64,000 bases of DNA from an uncultured Oscillospiraceae bacterium. GTDB taxonomy: Bacteria; Bacillota; Clostridia; Oscillospirales; Oscillospiraceae. The translations under genes and the position numbers were made by a program. The DNA is taken from NCBI GenBank assembly GCA_910587505.1, contig CAJULD010000014.1, positions 1-64,000 on the forward strand. Reading direction: 5' to 3'. This document shows positions 23,044-31,681 of this stretch, piece by piece. The notes beneath the pieces were generated by a model. That model was not told the origin of the DNA. It saw only the letters and a list, made by a program, of their open reading frames with translations, and searched no databases. How positions within the stretch are numbered: position 1 is the stretch's first letter; every line of letters begins with the position of its first letter.

Positions 23044-24051
23044 TCACGCCCCCAGCAGCCGCTGGTCGAAGGCAAACAGCGCCTCGTTGATCTCGTAGAT
23101 ATCGTAGATGCCCTCTGTGATGAAGTATTCGATAATCACGTCAAACTGACGGCTGTGGGAGAGCGCGTAGCCCGCCCGGCCCAGCAGGTCCCTGGTTTCG
23201 TCCAGATTCAGACGCATGGCAATCGATAGGGCGATGACCGTCTGCTTGCCGGGTCTGTAGTCCTCCCGGCGGAGCCTGGAAAACAGTTTGCGGTCAATAT
23301 TGGCCCGTTTGTAGACCTCCACGTCATTCATACCCTTTTCGTCGATGAGCCGCAGCAGCGTCCGGGAGAAGGACTCGTCCAGGTGGTCCAGCAGGTCCTG
23401 CAGGGACCGCCTGCGCTTCCGGGGCGGCAGGGCCGCAGGCAGGGACGCGGCCATCAGCGGCGCTGCCGCCTGTTCCTCAAACCGGAGAATCCGGGCCTCT
23501 GTCCGGGAAGAGCGGCGGCTGTCCGCATAGTGGTCGTTAATATAGGCCTGGATGCGTCCCGCCAGCTGTTCGCTCAGCTGCACCGCGTCCCGGTCGAAAA
23601 CGACCAGCGTGACCTCCATCTCATTCTCCAGCAGGAAAGCGCTGATTGCGTTGACGGCGGCCCGCAGCGCCTCCCTCTTGGGATAGCCGTAGATTCCGGA
23701 GGAAATCAGGGGAAAGGCGACGGAGGCGAGGCCGTGGGCCTTTGCCAGATGGAGGGAGACCGTATAGCAGCTTTTCAGCAGAGCCTCCTCATTCTGGCCG
23801 CCGCCCCGCCAGATTGGGCCCACCGCATGGATGACGTACCGGGCGGGCAGGGCAAAGCCCTCCGTCAGCACAGCCTGTCCCACCTCGCAGTGTCCGATGG
23901 CCCGGCAGGCCCGCTCCATCCGGTCATAACCGGCGGCGCGGAAAATTGCGCCGCACACGCCGCCGCCCGGCGCAAGGGCGCTGTTGGCGGCGTTGACGAC
24001 GGCGTCCGCCGGAAAGGCGGCGATGTCGCCGCAGATGATGGAAAAGGGCAT
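23044..24051 (-). CDS. Macrodomain protein with helical C-terminal domain
   Basis: Residues 1 to about 165 form a macrodomain: VVNAANSALAPGGGVCGAIF, then VGPIWRGG and PLISSGIYGYP. It would bind or hydrolyse ADP-ribose derivatives, such as O-acetyl-ADP-ribose or ADP-ribosylated protein. From about residue 215, a helical domain (LLRLIDEKGMNDVEVYKRANIDRKLFSRLRREDYRPGKQTVIALSIAMRLNLDETRDLL; here shortened in description) resembles a helix-turn-helix. AGGAGG within a GGAGGCCTCC palindrome precedes the ATG. The VWA gene lies upstream on the same strand. Confidence 0.8.
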   Translation of the reverse strand: MPFSIICGDIAAFPADAVVNAANSALAPGGGVCGAIFRAAGYDRMERACRAIGHCEVGQAVLTEGFALPARYVIHAVGPIWRGGGQNEEALLKSCYTVSLHLAKAHGLASVAFPLISSGIYGYPKREALRAAVNAISAFLLENEMEVTLVVFDRDAVQLSEQLAGRIQAYINDHYADSRRSSRTEARILRFEEQAAAPLMAASLPAALPPRKRRRSLQDLLDHLDESFSRTLLRLIDEKGMNDVEVYKRANIDRKLFSRLRREDYRPGKQTVIALSIAMRLNLDETRDLLGRAGYALSHSRQFDVIIEYFITEGIYDIYEINEALFAFDQRLLGA

Positions 24052-24095
24052 ATCGGAGGCCTCCTTTTTCAGCGTCCTTTTTCGTAAAAAACAGA

Positions 24096-24114
24096 CAAAA
24101 AGAACTTCAGAAAT
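24096..24114 (+). repeat. 19-base intergenic repeat
   Basis: CAAAAAGAACTTCAGAAAT matches 14532-14550 exactly. It lies between the VWA and macrodomain genes, in the same gap type as other repeats in this window. Confidence 0.6.
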
Positions 24115-24136
24115 ACGGATTCACAAATATTCGGAA

Positions 24137-24790
24137 TTACCGGGTCGATTTTCTGCCGCGGAAATCCCGCTCGATGGGGTCTTTCCAGTTGGGCGGCACG
24201 GCCGCGCAGGCGCGCAGGCAGCTGACGGCCTCACTGACCACCTGATAATTGAGACGGGTTCCCTCGCTGTCGGCGTGGAAGGTCACCGCCCGGTCCGCGC
24301 CGATGCCAAACTGCTTTGCCGCGGTAATAGCGTCGATATTGGCCCCCAGAAACAGGAACTCCCAGCCAGATTCCTTCTGCTCCCCTTCCACCAGCGCCCT
24401 GACCTGCTCCGGGCCGTATTCCCGGCTGGCGTTCTCACAGCCGTCGGTGGTAATGACGAAGAGAACCTTGTCCGCCCGGTTTTCCGGCGCGGTATGGCGC
24501 TGCACATTGACGATCCTGTGAATGGTTTGGCCGATGGCGTCCAGCAGGGCGGTGGAGCCCCGGACAAAATACTGCCGGTCTGTGATGGGCGCGACGCTCT
24601 GAATGTCAATGCGGTCGTGGAGCAGCTCGCAGCGATCGTCAAAGAGCACCGTGGTAACCACCGCGTCTCCCGCCTCCCTCTTCTGCTTCTCCAACATGGA
24701 ATTGAAGCCGCCGATGGTGTCATCCTCCAGCCCGCTCATGGAGCCGCTGCGGTCCAGGATGAATACCAGTTCCGTCCGATTCGTTTTCAT
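24137..24790 (-). CDS. VWA-domain protein (TerY-like)
   Basis: The 217-residue protein is a single von Willebrand A domain with the metal motif DRSGSMSG (DxSxS), the Thr of RGSTALLDAIG and a later TDG. VWA proteins of this kind occur in Ter-type stress systems and bind partners through the metal site. I start at the Met before KTNRTEL because AGGAGGA precedes it. No transmembrane helix is present. Its neighbour, the macrodomain gene, follows after 85 bases, so co-transcription is plausible. Confidence 0.85.
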   Translation of the reverse strand: MKTNRTELVFILDRSGSMSGLEDDTIGGFNSMLEKQKREAGDAVVTTVLFDDRCELLHDRIDIQSVAPITDRQYFVRGSTALLDAIGQTIHRIVNVQRHTAPENRADKVLFVITTDGCENASREYGPEQVRALVEGEQKESGWEFLFLGANIDAITAAKQFGIGADRAVTFHADSEGTRLNYQVVSEAVSCLRACAAVPPNWKDPIERDFRGRKSTR

Positions 24791-24806
24791 GGTTGTGTCC
24801 TCCTGT

Positions 24807-24839
24807 AAAATCTGATATGACCGGATCATACCAGATTTT
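24807..24839. promoter_or_regulatory. Long imperfect palindrome over VWA promoter
   Basis: The arms 24807-24822 and 24824-24839 match at 14 of 16 positions (outer half AAAATCTG / CAGATTTT perfect). On the minus strand a TATGAT -10-like element lies inside the palindrome, 20-30 bases before the VWA gene. This is a good operator candidate; the Xre gene at 22472 is one possible binder. Confidence 0.6.
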
Positions 24840-24922
24840 GCGGGAAGCATGGTCGCCTGGAAAGCGACACCGGCAGGGGAGGGGGCGGAATCAGCCACAC
24901 GGACGCAAAAAGCCGGCCGGCG

Positions 24923-25417
24923 CTACAGCTCCTTTGCCACCAGAAAGCTCTGCTCCGTCTGCCGCATCACCTGAAAGCCGGACCGGAGAAACAGCCCCAC
25001 CGCCGGATTGTCACGGGCAATACTGTCATAGAGCCGTGTTATGCCGTTGTCTCTGGCGGCGTCACAGAGAAGCGCCAGACCCCGGCGTCCATATCCTTTG
25101 CCCCGGCAGGCGGCGGGAACAATGACATCACAGAGGAATTCCGACAGCTCCTCATCCCAATGATAGGCAACCTCTCCCACGAAGGCGTCCGCCTCCGGGG
25201 CATACAGATAGCGATAGAACCGCTCCGTACCAGGGGTCTCCACCCAGCGGGCGTACCAGTCTGCCCATCGCTCTCCAGGAAAATCAATCGTTCCGCCCCA
25301 GGCGTGGTTGTAGGCCATGGTGTCCGGGTCGCCGAGAAGCGCCTGGCGGAACGCAAGCTCCACCAGAGCGGGACGGTGCAGCGTAAGTGTGGCCATACCT
25401 GTTTTCACGCCCGTCAT
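24923..25417 (-). CDS. GNAT-family N-acetyltransferase
   Basis: The 164-residue protein shows the GNAT acetyl-CoA loop CRGKGYGRRGLALLCDAA and a late IARDNPAVGLFLRSGFQ motif B. The substrate is unknown. The start (MTGVKTG) overlaps the stop of the small coiled-coil gene in ATGA, so translation is coupled. Promoter 25680-25708 on the minus strand probably serves both genes. Confidence 0.85.
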   Translation of the reverse strand: MTGVKTGMATLTLHRPALVELAFRQALLGDPDTMAYNHAWGGTIDFPGERWADWYARWVETPGTERFYRYLYAPEADAFVGEVAYHWDEELSEFLCDVIVPAACRGKGYGRRGLALLCDAARDNGITRLYDSIARDNPAVGLFLRSGFQVMRQTEQSFLVAKEL

Positions 25418-25608
25418 TGCAGGGAATCCATATGATCCGCTATGCGGTTGATTTTTCTCTGAAGCCGCTCCAGCGTCCCTTGCAGCGCGTCCCTGTCCAC
25501 GTTCAGGTCGCTGGCGGACAGCTCCGCCAGAAGCAGCATCTGATCGAGAGTGCGATCTATTTCCGCCAGCGAGGCGTCCATATCCATGGGGAAAGCATTG
25601 TTCTGCAT
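25414..25608 (-). CDS. Small coiled-coil protein
   Basis: A 64-residue, acidic, helical protein with heptad-like spacing (LAEIDRTLDQMLLLAEL; ALQGTLERLQRKINRIADHM). I use the Met before QNNAFP (25608); a Met at 25647 is also in frame and inside the transcript, and neither has a strong ribosome site. It is coupled to the acetyltransferase gene, so it could be its partner or regulator. No family recognised. Confidence 0.5.
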   Translation of the reverse strand: MQNNAFPMDMDASLAEIDRTLDQMLLLAELSASDLNVDRDALQGTLERLQRKINRIADHMDSLQ

Positions 25609-25679
25609 AAAATTTATTACCGTTCTTTCTTCTGTCTGATGCCGCATATCCCCGGCAGTCTGCGGGGGACGGCGGTAAA

Positions 25680-25708
25680 AGTATATCATATGCGGCAGAA
25701 CAATGCAA
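25680..25708 (-). promoter_or_regulatory. Promoter of coiled-coil/GNAT operon
   Basis: On the minus strand: TTGCAT (25703-25708), 17 bp, TATACT (25680-25685). It faces away from the cbi promoter about 85 bases to the right. Confidence 0.75.
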
Positions 25709-25793
25709 TAGATCGCTTCTCTCAGAAGCAATATATGACGCGTTTTACGGCTGCCGCCGCAGGAGGCAGGAAAGCGCGTTATCGTGAAAGCAG

Positions 25794-25822
25794 TTGACAA
25801 AATTTCACAGGACCTGTAAAAT
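25794..25822 (+). promoter_or_regulatory. Near-consensus promoter of cobalamin operon
   Basis: TTGACA (25794-25799), 17 bp, TAAAAT (25817-25822). Transcription would start near 25829, only about 20 bases before cbiA. There is therefore no space for a cobalamin riboswitch, and no B12-box-like sequence is seen. Confidence 0.85.
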
Positions 25823-25848
25823 GACAGCAGGGAGAGGGGGAGGGGGAT

Positions 25849-27225
25849 ATGGAAAAAAAGGTCCCCCGCGTCCTGCTGGCGGGAACTGGCAGCGGGTGCG
25901 GGAAAACCACCGCCGCCTGCGCGGTTTTACAGGCGCTGGCAGACCGGGGGAAACGGCTGGGCGCCTTCAAAAGCGGTCCGGATTACATCGACCCCATGTT
26001 CCACAGCCGGATCATCGGAGCGAAAAGCGCCAATCTGGACCCGTTCTTCTTTGACCGGAACACCATGCGGTATCTGCTGGCAAAAAACAGCGGAGAAGTG
26101 TCCGTTATCGAGGGGGCCATGGGCTTTTATGACGGCGCGGGGCTGGCCACGGCACAGGCCAGCAGCTGGGAGACGGCCTGCATGACCGATACGCCGGTGG
26201 TGCTGGTGGTTCCGGCCAGAGGGGCGGCGCTGTCGGTGCTGGCGGTCATTGCCGGATTTCTCGAATTCCAGCCGGACAGCCATATCCGGGGCGTGATCCT
26301 CAACCGCTGTACGGCCATGGCTTACCCGGCCCTGGCCGGGGAGATCCGCCGGCGGTTTGCCGGCAGAGTGGAGCCGCTGGGCTTTTTGCCGGAGCTGCCG
26401 GCGTGTACGCTGGAGAGCCGGCATCTGGGACTGGTCACCGCCGGAGAAGTAGAGAACCTGCGGGAGAAAACCGGGATTCTGGCCCGGCAGGCGGAGGAGA
26501 CCGTGGATCTGGGCGGCCTGCTGGCGCTGGCGGAGAACGCGCCGCCGCTGTCGTACGAGCCGGTGACGCTGCCGGAAAGGGAGCCGGTGCGGATCGCGGT
26601 GGCGCGGGACCGGGCCTTCTGCTTTTATTATGAGGACAGTCTGGACGCGCTCAGGGAGATGGGCGGGGAGATGGTGGATTTCAGTCCCATAGACGGGGAG
26701 GGCCTGCCGGAGAACGTGCAGGGGCTGTACCTGGGCGGGGGCTATCCGGAGCTCTGGGCAAAACAGCTTTCCGGCAACGGGAAAATGCGCCGTTCCATCC
26801 GGGAGGCGCTGGAGAGCGGTCTGCCCTGCATCGCGGAGTGCGGGGGCTTTATGTACCTGACGGAGCAGATCGGAGCCTGGCCCATGGTGGGCTTCCTGCC
26901 GGGAAAATGCCGGGACAACGGAAAACTGACCCGGTTCGGATATGTTACCCTCCAGGCGAAGAAGGACAACCTCCTCTGCCGGGCGGGGGAGGAGATCCGG
27001 GGCCACGAATTCCACCACTGGGATACGGAGCATCCCGGCGGGGACTATACCGCCAGGAAGCCAAACGGCAGGGCGTGGGAATGCGTCGTGGCTGCGGAGA
27101 GGCTGTATGCGGGATATCCCCATTTCCATTTTTATGCCAACCTCCGCTTTGCGGAGCGTTTTTATGAAGCCTGTGTAAAGGAGAAGAAGCGTCATGCCGG
27201 AAATTGTGAAGCCAATGGACATTGA
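25849..27225 (+). CDS. cbiA: Cobyrinate a,c-diamide synthase
   Basis: The 458-residue enzyme has an N-terminal dethiobiotin-synthetase-like ATPase domain with P-loop GTGSGCGKT (residues 12-20). A C-terminal class I glutamine amidotransferase-like domain has the Cys nucleophile in IAECGGFMYL and a late His. It uses glutamine and ATP to amidate side chains a and c of cobyrinate. It is the first gene of the operon and overlaps cbiC by 32 bases. GGGAGAGG precedes ATG 25849. Confidence 0.95.
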   Translation: MEKKVPRVLLAGTGSGCGKTTAACAVLQALADRGKRLGAFKSGPDYIDPMFHSRIIGAKSANLDPFFFDRNTMRYLLAKNSGEVSVIEGAMGFYDGAGLATAQASSWETACMTDTPVVLVVPARGAALSVLAVIAGFLEFQPDSHIRGVILNRCTAMAYPALAGEIRRRFAGRVEPLGFLPELPACTLESRHLGLVTAGEVENLREKTGILARQAEETVDLGGLLALAENAPPLSYEPVTLPEREPVRIAVARDRAFCFYYEDSLDALREMGGEMVDFSPIDGEGLPENVQGLYLGGGYPELWAKQLSGNGKMRRSIREALESGLPCIAECGGFMYLTEQIGAWPMVGFLPGKCRDNGKLTRFGYVTLQAKKDNLLCRAGEEIRGHEFHHWDTEHPGGDYTARKPNGRAWECVVAAERLYAGYPHFHFYANLRFAERFYEACVKEKKRHAGNCEANGH

Positions 27226-27817
27226 GAGGCGCAGCTTTGAGATCATCACGGAGTTGCTGGGGGACCGGACGCTGGAGCCGGAGAACGAGCTGGTCGTCAA
27301 GCGGGTAATCCACACCACCGCCGATTTTGACTATGTGGAGAACCTGTGCTTTTCCGACCACGCAGTGCAAAAGGGGATTGAGGCGCTGCGGAGCGGCTGC
27401 GACATCGTCACCGACACCCGGATGGCCCGGTCCGGGATCAATAAATCCATATTGGGACAGCTGGGCGGCGAAGTGCGGTGCTTTATGTCCGATCCGGACG
27501 TGGCGGAGGAGGCCAAAAGCCGGGGGGTGACCCGGGCCATGGTGTCCATGGAGCGGGCCTCGGCGCTGGAGAAGCCATGCATCTTCGCCATCGGCAACGC
27601 GCCCACGGCTCTGTTCTCCCTGCTGGAGCTGATCAAGGACGGACGGGTTGCGCCTGCGCTGGTGATCGGCGTGCCGGTGGGGTTTGTCAACGTGGTGGAG
27701 AGCAAGGAGCAGATCATGACGGCAGGGGTCCCCTATATCGTGGCCAGAGGCCGGAAGGGCGGCAGCAATGTGGCCGCCGCCGTTTGTAATGCGCTCTTAT
27801 ACCAGATTATCAGGTAG
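27194..27817 (+). CDS. cbiC: Cobalt-precorrin-8 methylmutase
   Basis: The 207-residue protein matches CbiC/CobH along its length; the catalytic His is expected in the KRVIHTTADFDY segment, and TDTRMARSGINK is the second hallmark. It moves a methyl group from C11 to C12 to give cobyrinate. Its ATG lies inside the end of cbiA with AAAGGAG upstream. A palindrome-type hairpin (27820-27845) follows its stop. Confidence 0.95.
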   Translation: MPEIVKPMDIERRSFEIITELLGDRTLEPENELVVKRVIHTTADFDYVENLCFSDHAVQKGIEALRSGCDIVTDTRMARSGINKSILGQLGGEVRCFMSDPDVAEEAKSRGVTRAMVSMERASALEKPCIFAIGNAPTALFSLLELIKDGRVAPALVIGVPVGFVNVVESKEQIMTAGVPYIVARGRKGGSNVAAAVCNALLYQIIR

Positions 27818-27819
27818 AC

Positions 27820-27879
27820 ATACTTTTCTTTGAAAAGAAAAGTATCAAAAGAAACTTTTGACGCAAAGCTGCGCTTTGC
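27820..27879. repeat. Palindrome pair between cbiC and cbiD
   Basis: ATACTTTTCTTT (27820-27831) pairs perfectly with AAAGAAAAGTAT (27834-27845). A second stem, GCAAAGC-TGC-GCTTTGC, lies at 27863-27879. The first belongs to the CTTTTTC/GAAAAAG family of this window and could partially terminate the operon transcript. Confidence 0.65.
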
Positions 27880-27929
27880 TCAGGGAAGTTGCTGATGGAG
27901 TGGCCCGGTAGAGATGGGAGAGGGCGTTT

Positions 27930-29063
27930 ATGGAAGAATACATCGTCAAAGGCGGGAAAAAGCTTCGGCTGGGCTACACTACCGGGTCCTGCGCGGCAGC
28001 GGCGGCCAGGGCGGCGGCATATATGCTGCTGACCGGACGGCGGCTGGAACAGGTGGAGCTGACCACGCCCAAGGGAATCCGGCTGGCCCTGCCGGTGCTG
28101 GATATCCGGATGGGGGAGGAGGCTGTCTCCTGCGCCATTGAGAAGGACGGAGGCGACGACCCCGATGTGACTACAGGGACGCGGATCTATGCCGCGGTGT
28201 CCCGGGCGGCGCAGCCGGGGATTACCATCGACGGAGGCCCCGGCGTGGGCCGGGTGACGAAGCCGGGACTGGACCAGCCGGTGGGCGCGTCAGCCATCAA
28301 CAGCGTGCCCCGGCGGATGATCCGGGAGGGCGTGGAGGAAATCCGGCGTCTGACGGGGGAGGCGGACGGCCTGTCCGTGGTGATCTCTGTACCAGGCGGG
28401 GAAGCGCTGGCAAAAAAAACCTTCAACCCGCGCCTTGGCATTGTGGGCGGCATTTCCATTATCGGTACCACCGGCATCGTGGAGCCCATGAGCGAGCGGG
28501 CTCTGATCGAAACCATCCGCGTGGAGCTGCGGCAGCGGCGGGAGAGCGGAGCGGAATACGTCCTGCTGACGCCGGGCAACTACGGGTCCGACTTCATCCG
28601 GGACGGGCTGAGGCTGGACCCGGCGGCGGCGGTGCAGACCTCCAACTTTATTGGGGACACGCTGGACATTTGCCGGGAGCTGGGCTTCCGGGGGGCGCTG
28701 CTGGCAGGGCATGTGGGCAAGCTGGTAAAAGTCGCCGGCGGGATGCTGAACACCCACTCGCGGTACGGCGACTGCCGGATGGAGATTCTGGCGGCCCACG
28801 CCGCCGCTGCGGGACTGCGGCCGGAGCGGGTAGAGGAACTTTTGCAGTGTGCAGCCTGTGACGGAGCGCTACGGATATTGAAGGAAGAGACGCGATACGA
28901 GGCGACGCTGGCAAGGCTGACAGAACGGGTGGGGTTCCATCTGAAAGCCAGGGCGGGCGGCGATATGGAAATCGAGGCCATCATGTTCTCCAGGGTCTAT
29001 GGCGAGCTGGGCCGGACGGTGGGGGCAGGGGATTTACTCCGGAAGACTGTTCTTTCATGGTAA
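27930..29063 (+). CDS. cbiD: Cobalt-precorrin-5B C1-methyltransferase
   Basis: The 377-residue protein matches CbiD (LGYTTGSCAAAAARAA at the start, GRVTKPGLDQPVG, then GNYGSDF). It methylates C1 on the anaerobic route. Length fits the family. GGGAGAGGG precedes ATG 27930. It is followed 17 bases later by a ydcF-like gene that is not a known cobalamin gene. Confidence 0.95.
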   Translation: MEEYIVKGGKKLRLGYTTGSCAAAAARAAAYMLLTGRRLEQVELTTPKGIRLALPVLDIRMGEEAVSCAIEKDGGDDPDVTTGTRIYAAVSRAAQPGITIDGGPGVGRVTKPGLDQPVGASAINSVPRRMIREGVEEIRRLTGEADGLSVVISVPGGEALAKKTFNPRLGIVGGISIIGTTGIVEPMSERALIETIRVELRQRRESGAEYVLLTPGNYGSDFIRDGLRLDPAAAVQTSNFIGDTLDICRELGFRGALLAGHVGKLVKVAGGMLNTHSRYGDCRMEILAAHAAAAGLRPERVEELLQCAACDGALRILKEETRYEATLARLTERVGFHLKARAGGDMEIEAIMFSRVYGELGRTVGAGDLLRKTVLSW

Positions 29064-29080
29064 TAGGGAGGTATAATTGA

Positions 29081-29680
29081 ATGAATGACCGTATCATCGC
29101 CGATATAGCAAGCTTTATATTTGTATCAGACGGGCCCCAAAAGGCTGACGCTGTTTTTCTGCCCGGAGGTTCCCATCCGGCGCAGCCCGAATATGCTTCC
29201 GAGCTGTACCGGCAGGGCTATGCAAAGTGGCTGGTTCCTTCGGGCGGGATCAGCGTAAAACGCGACAAATGGCCGGGAGTTCGTTCAAAAGCAGACAGAT
29301 ACAACGGCGATTATCGATCCGACTGTGAATTTTTTACGGATGTGCTCCTGAAAAACGGCGTACCGGCCTCGGCCATTATTGGGGAAAATCAGTCCGGACA
29401 CACCCGTGACAACGCCTTCCTTTCACGAAAAGCTGTTGATGAGAGCGGCGTTGAGATCAAAACAGCGCTGATCGTCTGCAAGGCGTTTCACGCCCGGCGG
29501 TGTCTGATGCTGTACCAGATGGCTTTCCCGGACGTGGACATAAAGGTGTGCCCTGTGCATTGCTATAACATCACCAGGGATAACTGGTATAAAAGTGAAA
29601 CAGGAATCGACCGCGTTCTGGGCGAATTAGCTCGATGCGGGAATCAATTTGTGGGGGATATTAAGAGTTTTGTCCGTTAG
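29081..29680 (+). CDS. YdcF-family (DUF218) protein
   Basis: The 199-residue protein has the DUF218 pattern: ADAVFLPGG near the N-terminus, then a conserved SGG and NQSGHTRDNAFLS (ESxxTxEN-like) followed by LIVCKAFHARRCL. There is no membrane segment, unlike many SanA/YdcF relatives. The biochemical role of this family is unclear; some bind SAM. It has GGGAGG upstream of ATG 29081 and sits between cbiD and cbiF in the same direction, so it is probably co-transcribed. Confidence 0.8.
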   Translation: MNDRIIADIASFIFVSDGPQKADAVFLPGGSHPAQPEYASELYRQGYAKWLVPSGGISVKRDKWPGVRSKADRYNGDYRSDCEFFTDVLLKNGVPASAIIGENQSGHTRDNAFLSRKAVDESGVEIKTALIVCKAFHARRCLMLYQMAFPDVDIKVCPVHCYNITRDNWYKSETGIDRVLGELARCGNQFVGDIKSFVR

Positions 29681-29735
29681 ACGGGCCCCCGGCGGTGCGG
29701 GTGCGCCGCGGCCGAATTTAGACCGCTATTGACCG

Positions 29736-29871
29736 CGCGAAGCGAATGCTTCGCGTAAGGGCACTATAGAATAGCGGAAGGGCGGCAACAGGACCACCCT
29801 TCAGGCGAAACGAAGTTTCGCCGCAGGAAGTTTTTCTTTTTGATTCTTTTTCTTTGTTCACAAAGAAAAAG
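29736..29871 (+). repeat. Three-hairpin composite repeat, copy 1
   Basis: Three palindromes in order: CGCGAAGCGAATGCTTCGCG (29736-29755); GGCGAAACGAAGTTTCGCC (29804-29822); CTTTTTCTTTGT (29846-29857) pairing with ACAAAGAAAAAG (29860-29871). The same three in the same order and direction recur at 35742-35860. It fills the 220-base gap inside the cobalamin operon. Confidence 0.75.
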
Positions 29872-29900
29872 ACTGACTGCCGAAAGGAGGCACTGAATTT

Positions 29901-30659
29901 ATGGTACATTTTGTAGGCGCGGGCAGCGGGGCGGCGGACCTGATTACGGTCCGTGGGGCGCGGCTGCTGGAGGAGGCCGACGTGGTGATCTACGCCGGGA
30001 GCCTGGTAAACCCGGCGCTGCTTCAGTACACGAAAGCGGGCTGCGAGATACATAACAGCGCGGAAATGACGCTGGAACAGGTTCTCGACGTGGTAAAAAG
30101 GGCGGAAGCGGCGGGGAAAACCACCGTGCGGCTGCACACCGGGGATTCCAGCATTTACGGCGCGGTGCGGGAGCAGTTTGACCAGCTGGAGGCGCTGGGC
30201 ATCGCCTACGACGTATGTCCGGGGGTCAGCTCCTTTTGCGGGGCCGCCGCCGCGCTGCGGGCGGAGTACACCCTTCCGGACGTGAGTCAGACGGTCATCA
30301 TCACCCGCGCCGCAGGCCGGACGCCGGTGCCGGAGCGAGAATCCATCCGCTCCCTTGCCGCCCATCAGGCCACCATGGTCCTGTTTCTGAGCACCTCGCT
30401 GGCGGAAAAGCTTCAGGAGGATCTACTCTCCGGCGGTTATGCGCCGGACACGCCGGCGGCGGTGGTCTACAGAGCCACCTGGCCGGAGGAAAAGGTATTC
30501 CGCTGCACAGTGGAAACTCTGGCGAAAACGGTAGCGGAGAACGGTCTGACCAAAACGTCTCTGCTGATTGTGGGCGGGTGCCTGGGGGACCAGTATGAGC
30601 GATCCAGGCTCTACGACCCGAGCTTCACCACCGAATTCCGGAAGGGGAGCAGGACGTGA
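29901..30659 (+). CDS. cbiF: Cobalt-precorrin-4 C11-methyltransferase
   Basis: The 252-residue SAM-dependent methyltransferase carries the CobM/CbiF signatures VHFVGAGSGAADLITVRGARLL, VRLHTGDSSIYGA and a late LLIVGGCLG. It methylates C11 of cobalt-precorrin-4. AAAGGAGG precedes ATG 29901. cbiG overlaps its end by four bases. The three-hairpin repeat in front could let this part of the operon be transcribed at a different level. Confidence 0.95.
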   Translation: MVHFVGAGSGAADLITVRGARLLEEADVVIYAGSLVNPALLQYTKAGCEIHNSAEMTLEQVLDVVKRAEAAGKTTVRLHTGDSSIYGAVREQFDQLEALGIAYDVCPGVSSFCGAAAALRAEYTLPDVSQTVIITRAAGRTPVPERESIRSLAAHQATMVLFLSTSLAEKLQEDLLSGGYAPDTPAAVVYRATWPEEKVFRCTVETLAKTVAENGLTKTSLLIVGGCLGDQYERSRLYDPSFTTEFRKGSRT

Positions 30660-31681
30660 AGCTGGCGGTGTTCGCGTTCAGCCTGAAGGGACTGCAAACG
30701 GCGGAGCGGGTCTGCCTGGCACTGAGCGGCGCGGGGAATGATTTCTGCGTCTACGCGCCAGAGCGTCTGGCGGGGGGCAGGATTACAGCCATCACGCCAC
30801 CACTGGCGGACTTTGCAGGGCCTCTGTTCCGGGAGATGGACGCGCTGATCTTTGTCAGCTCCTGCGGCATCGCCGTCCGGGCTGTCGCGCCCCACGTCCG
30901 GGACAAGACCACAGACCCGGCGGTGCTTGCGGTGGACGAGACGGCCCGGTTCGTGGTACCGCTGCTGTCGGGACATATCGGCGGGGCCAACGCGCTGGCG
31001 GTGCGTCTGGCCGGCGAGCTGAACGCCACGGGCGTGGTCACCACAGCCACGGACGCCAACGGGAAATTCTCCGTGGATGCCTGGGCGGTGGAGCAGGGGC
31101 TGCATATTGACAGCTTACCGGCGGCAAAGGCCGTGTCCGCCGCTATTCTGGAGGGGCCAGTGCCGCTGAAAAGCGATTTCCCCATTGCCGGGGCGCTGCC
31201 CCCTGGCGTAATTCCGGGGGAGACGGGGCCGGTGGGCATCTGCATTTCCTGGCGCAAACAGGAACCCTTCGCTCAGACCCTGCTGCTGGTCCCCAGGGTG
31301 GTCCGGCTGGGGATCGGCTGCCGGAGGGGAACGGCGCGAGAGGCCATCGCCGGGGCGGTCCGGGCAGTGCTGGAAGAATGCGGCGTCCATCCATGGGCCG
31401 TGAAGGCCGCGGCATCCATCGATCTGAAGCGGGACGAGCCGGGACTGCTGGCTTACGCACGGGAGGCGGGGGTACCACTGGAGTTTTACACGGCGGAGGA
31501 GATGCAACAGGTCGAGGGGACCTTTACCCCGTCGGCGTTTGTAAAAAGCGTCACCGGCGTGGACAACGTCTGCGAGCGGGCAGCGCTGGCCGGCGGAGGC
31601 CAGCTGATTATCGGGAAGACCGTCCAGTCCGGCGTGACCGTGGCCGCTGCCGCGGAGTGCTGTACGATTACTTTTTCCTGA
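30656..31681 (+). CDS. cbiG: Cobalt-precorrin-5A hydrolase
   Basis: The 341-residue protein matches CbiG: an N-terminal domain (IFVSSCGIAVRAVAPHVRDK, LLSGHIGGANALAVRLA) and a C-terminal domain (RLGIGCRRGTA, ending in VAAAAEC). It opens the lactone ring and releases acetaldehyde, a step specific to the anaerobic route. The GTG start lies in GTGA overlap with cbiF. Its stop codon falls within a TTACTTTTTC/GAAAAAGTAA palindrome. Confidence 0.95.
   Translation: MKLAVFAFSLKGLQTAERVCLALSGAGNDFCVYAPERLAGGRITAITPPLADFAGPLFREMDALIFVSSCGIAVRAVAPHVRDKTTDPAVLAVDETARFVVPLLSGHIGGANALAVRLAGELNATGVVTTATDANGKFSVDAWAVEQGLHIDSLPAAKAVSAAILEGPVPLKSDFPIAGALPPGVIPGETGPVGICISWRKQEPFAQTLLLVPRVVRLGIGCRRGTAREAIAGAVRAVLEECGVHPWAVKAAASIDLKRDEPGLLAYAREAGVPLEFYTAEEMQQVEGTFTPSAFVKSVTGVDNVCERAALAGGGQLIIGKTVQSGVTVAAAAECCTITFS

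Noticed and set aside
25609..25848. Cobalamin riboswitch in front of cbiA
   Set aside because: The best promoter leaves only about 20 leader bases and no B12-box-like sequence was seen in the 240-base gap.
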